Source: JAFEDN01 sp963818985 (GTDB lineage Bacteria > Pseudomonadota > Gammaproteobacteria > Coxiellales > Coxiellaceae). From it: a stretch of DNA of 64,000 bases. A program made the position numbers and the translations under genes. Positions 60,444 through 64,000 of the stretch are shown one piece after another. Within the stretch, counting starts at the first letter, position 1, and each line of letters opens with the position of its first letter. The stretch spans positions 186,001-250,000 of the forward strand of contig CAWFUJ010000007.1 of the NCBI GenBank assembly GCA_963818985.1, in the 5' to 3' direction. The notes below the pieces were generated by a model. The model was not told the DNA's origin, made no database searches, and was given only the letters and a program-made list of their open reading frames with translations.

Positions 60444-62222
60444 ATGTATTTATTGGGTTATAGTGGGTTAATTAATAGGACTCTAAACGGAGGCTTTAGC
60501 AGTGCTGCGGCCTTATTGCGAGACGGAATTATAATCGCCGCCTGTGAAGAAGGTCGATTCTCCACTGTTAAAGATACCCAACAGTTCCCTTTTCAATCCA
60601 TTCAGTTTTGTCTTGATAGGGCAAAAATTAAGATGCCTGATGTTCAATATATCTGTCATGGATATGATTATTCAGCCTATCAAAATTTTTTTCAGCAAAA
60701 TAAATATTCACGGGCCCATTATCAGACAATTTATGCCCCCAGTGCGCAGATTGCCAGGCTTCAAACCTATTGGACAGAATTGGAAGTGGAAAAATTGTTT
60801 GTCCCGGTAGAGCATCATCGGGCCCATGCAGCCAGTGTTTTTTATCCAAGTAGATATAAGCAGGCGTTAGTGTTGGTGGCTGACCGAATTGGCGAAACCA
60901 ATAGCATTTCTTTATTTTATGGCAAAGACAATCGCCTGCAATTATTAAAAAGTTATGATTGCTGTAGTTCAGTGGGAATGTTGTATGCCATCGTCAGTGA
61001 CCATCTTGGTTTTACTGACGAAGAAAATAAAGTCATGGCCTTAGCTGCCTATGGCGATCCACAACGTTTTGCTGATTTTTTTCATGAATGTATTTTGCTA
61101 GAACCCGAAGGCAAAATTAGCATTCGAGGGTTTTTGAAAAATGCATTTCTAGATCGAGAAAATGATCATCACTTTCGTCAATGGTTGACTGAAAATGCCA
61201 TCCCACCTCGTGGTCCTAATGAACCTTTAAAACAGCAGCATGAAGATTTGGCAGCTGGTTTACAACATGCTTTGAATAGAGCGATGTTACATTTATTAAT
61301 TTATTGGCGTAAAAAAACCGGTTTAAAAAAACTCTGTTATGCCGGTGGCGTAGCGATGAATAGTGTGACCAACGGTTATATATATCGAAGTAGGCTATTT
61401 GATAATATTTATATCCATTCCGCCGCTGATAATGCCGGCAATGCATGCGGAGCTGCGTTATATCTTTATCATCATCAGTTGAAGCATAAAACTTTGCAAA
61501 GATCTTCTTTATTACCTTTTTTTGGACCGGAAATGGAAGTTAACCAAAAATCTTTTGTAGAAAATAAAGAAGTTATGCTGCGAAAAAAGATTGCTTATCA
61601 AACTTTAAGCGCTGAGCATATGCTGGTTCAAGCAGCAGAATTATTGGCGGAAGGTAAAATTATTGCCTGGGTACAAGGGAAGATAGAGTTTGGTCAAAAG
61701 GCATTAGGCAATCGCAGTATTTTAGCAGACCCACGTAATGGTCAAATACGCGAGAAAATAAATCGAATAGTTAAAAAAAGTGAGAATTTTTGTTTTTATC
61801 CGGCATCGGTACAACAGGAAAAAGCACATTTATTTTTTGACATGGATGAAAAAGAAGAATTTCCTTGCATGATGTTTACTATTCCAGTCAAAGAACTTTA
61901 TCGAAAAAAACTTCCAGCCATTACCCAAGTGAATGGGATGGCTGAAGTACAAACTGTCGATAAAAATCAGCATACTTATTTTTGGCGATTATTAGATAAA
62001 TTTGAACAAATTACCGGTTCGCCAATTTTATTAAATGCTCCTTTCCATATCAGTCATCAACCTATTTGTTCGATTAATGAAGCCATAGACAATTTAGTGA
62101 TGAATTTAGATATGGATGGATTATTTATTGAAAACCATTTTTTTTATAGAACTAAAGAAAAAGAACCGATCAAATATGATCATGCGGAACCTCCCATGCT
62201 TGCTAACGTCCATAACATGTAA
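60444..62222 (+). CDS. NodU/CmcH-family carbamoyltransferase
   Basis: A 592-residue enzyme. The N-terminal ASKHA-fold domain shows EEGRFSTVKDTQQFP near residue 35-49 and VEHHRAHAASVFYPS at 122-136, the metal and carbamoyl-adenylate site. CYAGGVAMNS lies mid-protein. The C-terminal YrdC-like domain has ALGNRSILADPR. Family members make carbamoyl-AMP from carbamoyl phosphate and ATP and transfer the group to a hydroxyl of a sugar or secondary metabolite. The C-terminal motif (LLNAPFHISHQPI) departs from the common LNTSFN form. No biosynthetic neighbours reveal the acceptor. Confidence 0.9.
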   Translation: MYLLGYSGLINRTLNGGFSSAAALLRDGIIIAACEEGRFSTVKDTQQFPFQSIQFCLDRAKIKMPDVQYICHGYDYSAYQNFFQQNKYSRAHYQTIYAPSAQIARLQTYWTELEVEKLFVPVEHHRAHAASVFYPSRYKQALVLVADRIGETNSISLFYGKDNRLQLLKSYDCCSSVGMLYAIVSDHLGFTDEENKVMALAAYGDPQRFADFFHECILLEPEGKISIRGFLKNAFLDRENDHHFRQWLTENAIPPRGPNEPLKQQHEDLAAGLQHALNRAMLHLLIYWRKKTGLKKLCYAGGVAMNSVTNGYIYRSRLFDNIYIHSAADNAGNACGAALYLYHHQLKHKTLQRSSLLPFFGPEMEVNQKSFVENKEVMLRKKIAYQTLSAEHMLVQAAELLAEGKIIAWVQGKIEFGQKALGNRSILADPRNGQIREKINRIVKKSENFCFYPASVQQEKAHLFFDMDEKEEFPCMMFTIPVKELYRKKLPAITQVNGMAEVQTVDKNQHTYFWRLLDKFEQITGSPILLNAPFHISHQPICSINEAIDNLVMNLDMDGLFIENHFFYRTKEKEPIKYDHAEPPMLANVHNM

Positions 62223-62244
62223 AATAATCTAAAAATTCCCCTCC

Positions 62245-63189
62245 TTATTTCCTCGCAGCAGCGCGTTCAACTAAAAAACTGACTAAAGCTGGGAACGGCA
62301 TTCCCATTGCGTTTGCTGCATCAGGAAATAAGCTAGTTGGCGTCATCCCAGGAATGGTATTGACCTCTAACAAAATAGGTTCACCGCTTTTTGGTACCAC
62401 AAAATCAGCTCGAGACAAATCACGACAGCCTAAAACTTGATGGGCTAAAACAGCCACCTCTTGAACACGCTGATATTGGTCTTCGGGCAATGGTGCAGGA
62501 ATAATGTGCTCACTTAAACCGGGGGTATAACGGTGCTCGTAGTCATACCAAGTATCCTTTGGGGTAATAATTTCAATCACTGGTAAAGCTTCAGCCCGAT
62601 GACGTTCTAAAATCGCCACCGTAATTTCTGCACCAAAAATTCTTTCCTCTACTAAGGTTCGATCGCCATAATCAAAGGCCAACTCAAGACCTTTTTTGAT
62701 GGTCGATAAATCCTCAGCGAAACTGACGCCTAAGCCTGAACCTTGGCTGGCCGGTTTGATGACGACTTTTGATCCAAGTGTTGTTAAAATGCGCTGTGCT
62801 GCCGCTTGTAAATCTTGATGTTTATCAACTATTACCTCGTTAGCGATTGGCAAGCCGTTTATCCTGAACATTTGTTTCGCAAGCACTTTATCCATGGCCA
62901 GTACATTTGCTTCAACCGCGCTGCCGACATAAGCAAATCCGCAAATAGTGAGTAATCCTTGTAAAATACCATCCTCTCCCCACTTGCCGTGCACTGCGGG
63001 AAAAACCACATCTGGATTAATTTTACGTAAAGTGCGATCGATTTCTTGATCAAGTTCAATCAAGTGCACTTGTTTATAATTTTCAAGCAGGGCTTTAGCG
63101 ATGCCGCGAGCAGTTGACCGTGACACTTCTGCTTCAGGAGAAGGGCCGCCGCAAACAACGGCAATGCAGAGTTGAGGATGGATATCCAT
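62245..63189 (-). CDS. ddl: D-alanine--D-alanine ligase
   Basis: A 314-residue ATP-grasp enzyme making D-Ala-D-Ala for peptidoglycan. VVCGGPSPEAEVSRSTA is the N-terminal motif. FAYVGSAVEANVLAMDK, VIKPASQGSGLGVS and the C-terminal metal site LLEVNTIPGMTPTS follow. The usual GGxSxEHEVS motif is GGPSPEAEVS here, as in some Ddl variants. It converges with the carbamoyltransferase gene. Confidence 0.95.
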   Translation of the reverse strand: MDIHPQLCIAVVCGGPSPEAEVSRSTARGIAKALLENYKQVHLIELDQEIDRTLRKINPDVVFPAVHGKWGEDGILQGLLTICGFAYVGSAVEANVLAMDKVLAKQMFRINGLPIANEVIVDKHQDLQAAAQRILTTLGSKVVIKPASQGSGLGVSFAEDLSTIKKGLELAFDYGDRTLVEERIFGAEITVAILERHRAEALPVIEIITPKDTWYDYEHRYTPGLSEHIIPAPLPEDQYQRVQEVAVLAHQVLGCRDLSRADFVVPKSGEPILLEVNTIPGMTPTSLFPDAANAMGMPFPALVSFLVERAAARK

Positions 63190-63269
63190 AGTACAAATAT
63201 TTCCAATAATAAAACAATTTTCGTAGAAATTCCCTAAATGCTAGCATGCTGATATGATAATACACAAGC

Positions 63270-63343
63270 GCGCCCGTAGCTCAGATGGATAGAGCGTCGG
63301 CCTCCGAAGCCGAAGGCCACAGGTTCGAATCCTGTCGGGCGCA
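63270..63343 (+). tRNA. tRNA-Arg (anticodon CCG)
   Basis: A complete cloverleaf: acceptor GCGCCCG / CGGGCGC with discriminator A, D arm GCTC...GAGC, anticodon stem TCGGC / GCCGA with loop CTCCGAA (anticodon CCG, reads CGG), and T arm ACAGG TTCGAAT CCTGT. No CCA is encoded. Confidence 0.96.
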
Positions 63344-63434
63344 TGTTTACTTCCCGCGTTTTCTCGCCGCACTTTGACAAATATATGCTATTTTTATAGA
63401 GGGCGCTGAGGTGATTTAGGTTGAGGATATTTCA

Positions 63435-64000
63435 GTGATTAAAATTGTACTCATTGATGACCATGAGCTTGTGCGCTCTGGATTGCGCAATATGTTAGAG
63501 GCTGACACCTCTATCAAGGTCGTGGGCGAAACAGGTGCTGGCGCCGAAGGTGTTCAGATTGTCCAAAATTTAAAACCCGATGTGGTGAGTTTAGATATTC
63601 AGTTACCGGATATTTCGGGTTTAGAGGTAACCCACAAATTGTTATCACATGACCGTGGAATTAAAATACTGATCATTTCCGCTGTTTCCCATGACTTATT
63701 TCCTTTTCGTTTATTAGAAGCCGGCGCACTGGGATATTTGACTAAAAACGCCCCACAACATGAATTGATTCAAGCGGTTAAATTAGTTTATGCAGGACAA
63801 CGTTTTGTTAGTCCGGCTATTGCCCAGAAACTAGTGGTATCAAAACTGAAGCCCCAAGCAACTAATCATTTTTCTGATCTGTCAGACCGTGAGATGGAAG
63901 TAATGAGTATGGTGATACGTGGTTTTTCAGTGAAAAAAATTGCGCAAAAATTGCATGTCAGTACTAGCACTGTCCACAGTTATCGTAGCCGTATTTTTCA
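63435..64000 (+). CDS. Response regulator, GacA/UvrY/LetA-like (3' end beyond window)
   Basis: An in-frame reading of 188 codons runs to the right edge from GTG 63435, with GAGG upstream. The receiver domain begins IKIVLIDDHELVRSGLR, with Asp8-Asp9 and the phosphoacceptor Asp54 in SLDIQLPD; the conserved Lys104 is in GYLTKNAP. A LuxR-type HTH begins near residue 145 (LSDREMEVMSMVIRG, then KKIAQKLHVSTSTVHSYRSR). This is the arrangement of GacA/UvrY/LetA, which controls the switch to transmissive or virulent growth in Legionella and relatives via small RNAs. No sensor kinase lies in the window. Confidence 0.9.
   Translation, partial: MIKIVLIDDHELVRSGLRNMLEADTSIKVVGETGAGAEGVQIVQNLKPDVVSLDIQLPDISGLEVTHKLLSHDRGIKILIISAVSHDLFPFRLLEAGALGYLTKNAPQHELIQAVKLVYAGQRFVSPAIAQKLVVSKLKPQATNHFSDLSDREMEVMSMVIRGFSVKKIAQKLHVSTSTVHSYRSRIF

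Overview
The window looks like a chromosomal segment of a host-associated gammaproteobacterium, most likely order Legionellales (Coxiella/Legionella-like). The evidence is an AT-rich base composition, gammaproteobacterial housekeeping gene orders (trxA-rho, yqgE-ruvX-pyrB, rpmH-rnpA-yidD-yidC-mnmE, rsmG-parA-parB-atp operon-glmU), many palindromic intergenic repeats, and several large unrecognised or eukaryote-like proteins of the kind these bacteria use as secreted effectors. No secretion-system gene lies in the window, so effector calls are inference. Genus is not determined.

Layout. 0-1.5 kb: a long minus-strand gene, cut by the left edge, with a possible F-box-like start followed by ankyrin-type repeats. 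1.7-3.5 kb: a translationally coupled pair, a UbiE-like methyltransferase and a type III polyketide synthase. 3.5-8.8 kb: GNAT acetyltransferase, uvrD, and a gamma-carbonic-anhydrase-like gene broken by an antisense group II intron. 9-15.3 kb: rsmB, rho, trxA, an MscS-type channel, yggT, proC, yggS. 15.4-16.4 kb: three small proteins of extreme composition. 16.4-25.3 kb: yqgE-ruvX-pyrB with an orphan parB, an O-methyltransferase, aroK-aroB, two unrecognised genes, dacB and a universal stress protein.

25.4-36.6 kb is an origin-type neighbourhood. It has a putative oriC (DnaA-box-like sites next to a very AT-rich palindrome), then rpmH-rnpA-yidD-yidC, an mnmE gene with a frameshift exactly at its NKxD motif, murB, rsmG, an unrecognised 571-residue gene, parA-parB and a POT peptide transporter. 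36.7-48.3 kb: a class IV aminotransferase, a tyrosine-rich lipoprotein, a Nudix hydrolase, the full ATP synthase operon (atpIBEFHAGDC) and glmU-rsmE.

48.6-64 kb: a DUF1328 membrane protein, aldehyde dehydrogenase, a ThiF-rhodanese fusion, thymidine kinase, a lytic-transglycosylase-like lipoprotein, and a divergent pair (a macrodomain/PARG-like protein and an unrecognised helical protein). Then come a reverse-transsulfuration pair (CBS-like and cystathionine lyase/synthase), ubiK, comM, a lone Hpt protein, a NodU/CmcH-type carbamoyltransferase, ddl, tRNA-Arg(CCG), and the start of a GacA/UvrY-type response regulator cut by the right edge.

Two families of short palindromic repeats run through the intergenic spaces: one built on GTCATCCCGG / GTCATCCCGCG, the other on CCCTCTCCC...GGGAGAGGG. 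Several overlap the ends of genes and encode their last residues.
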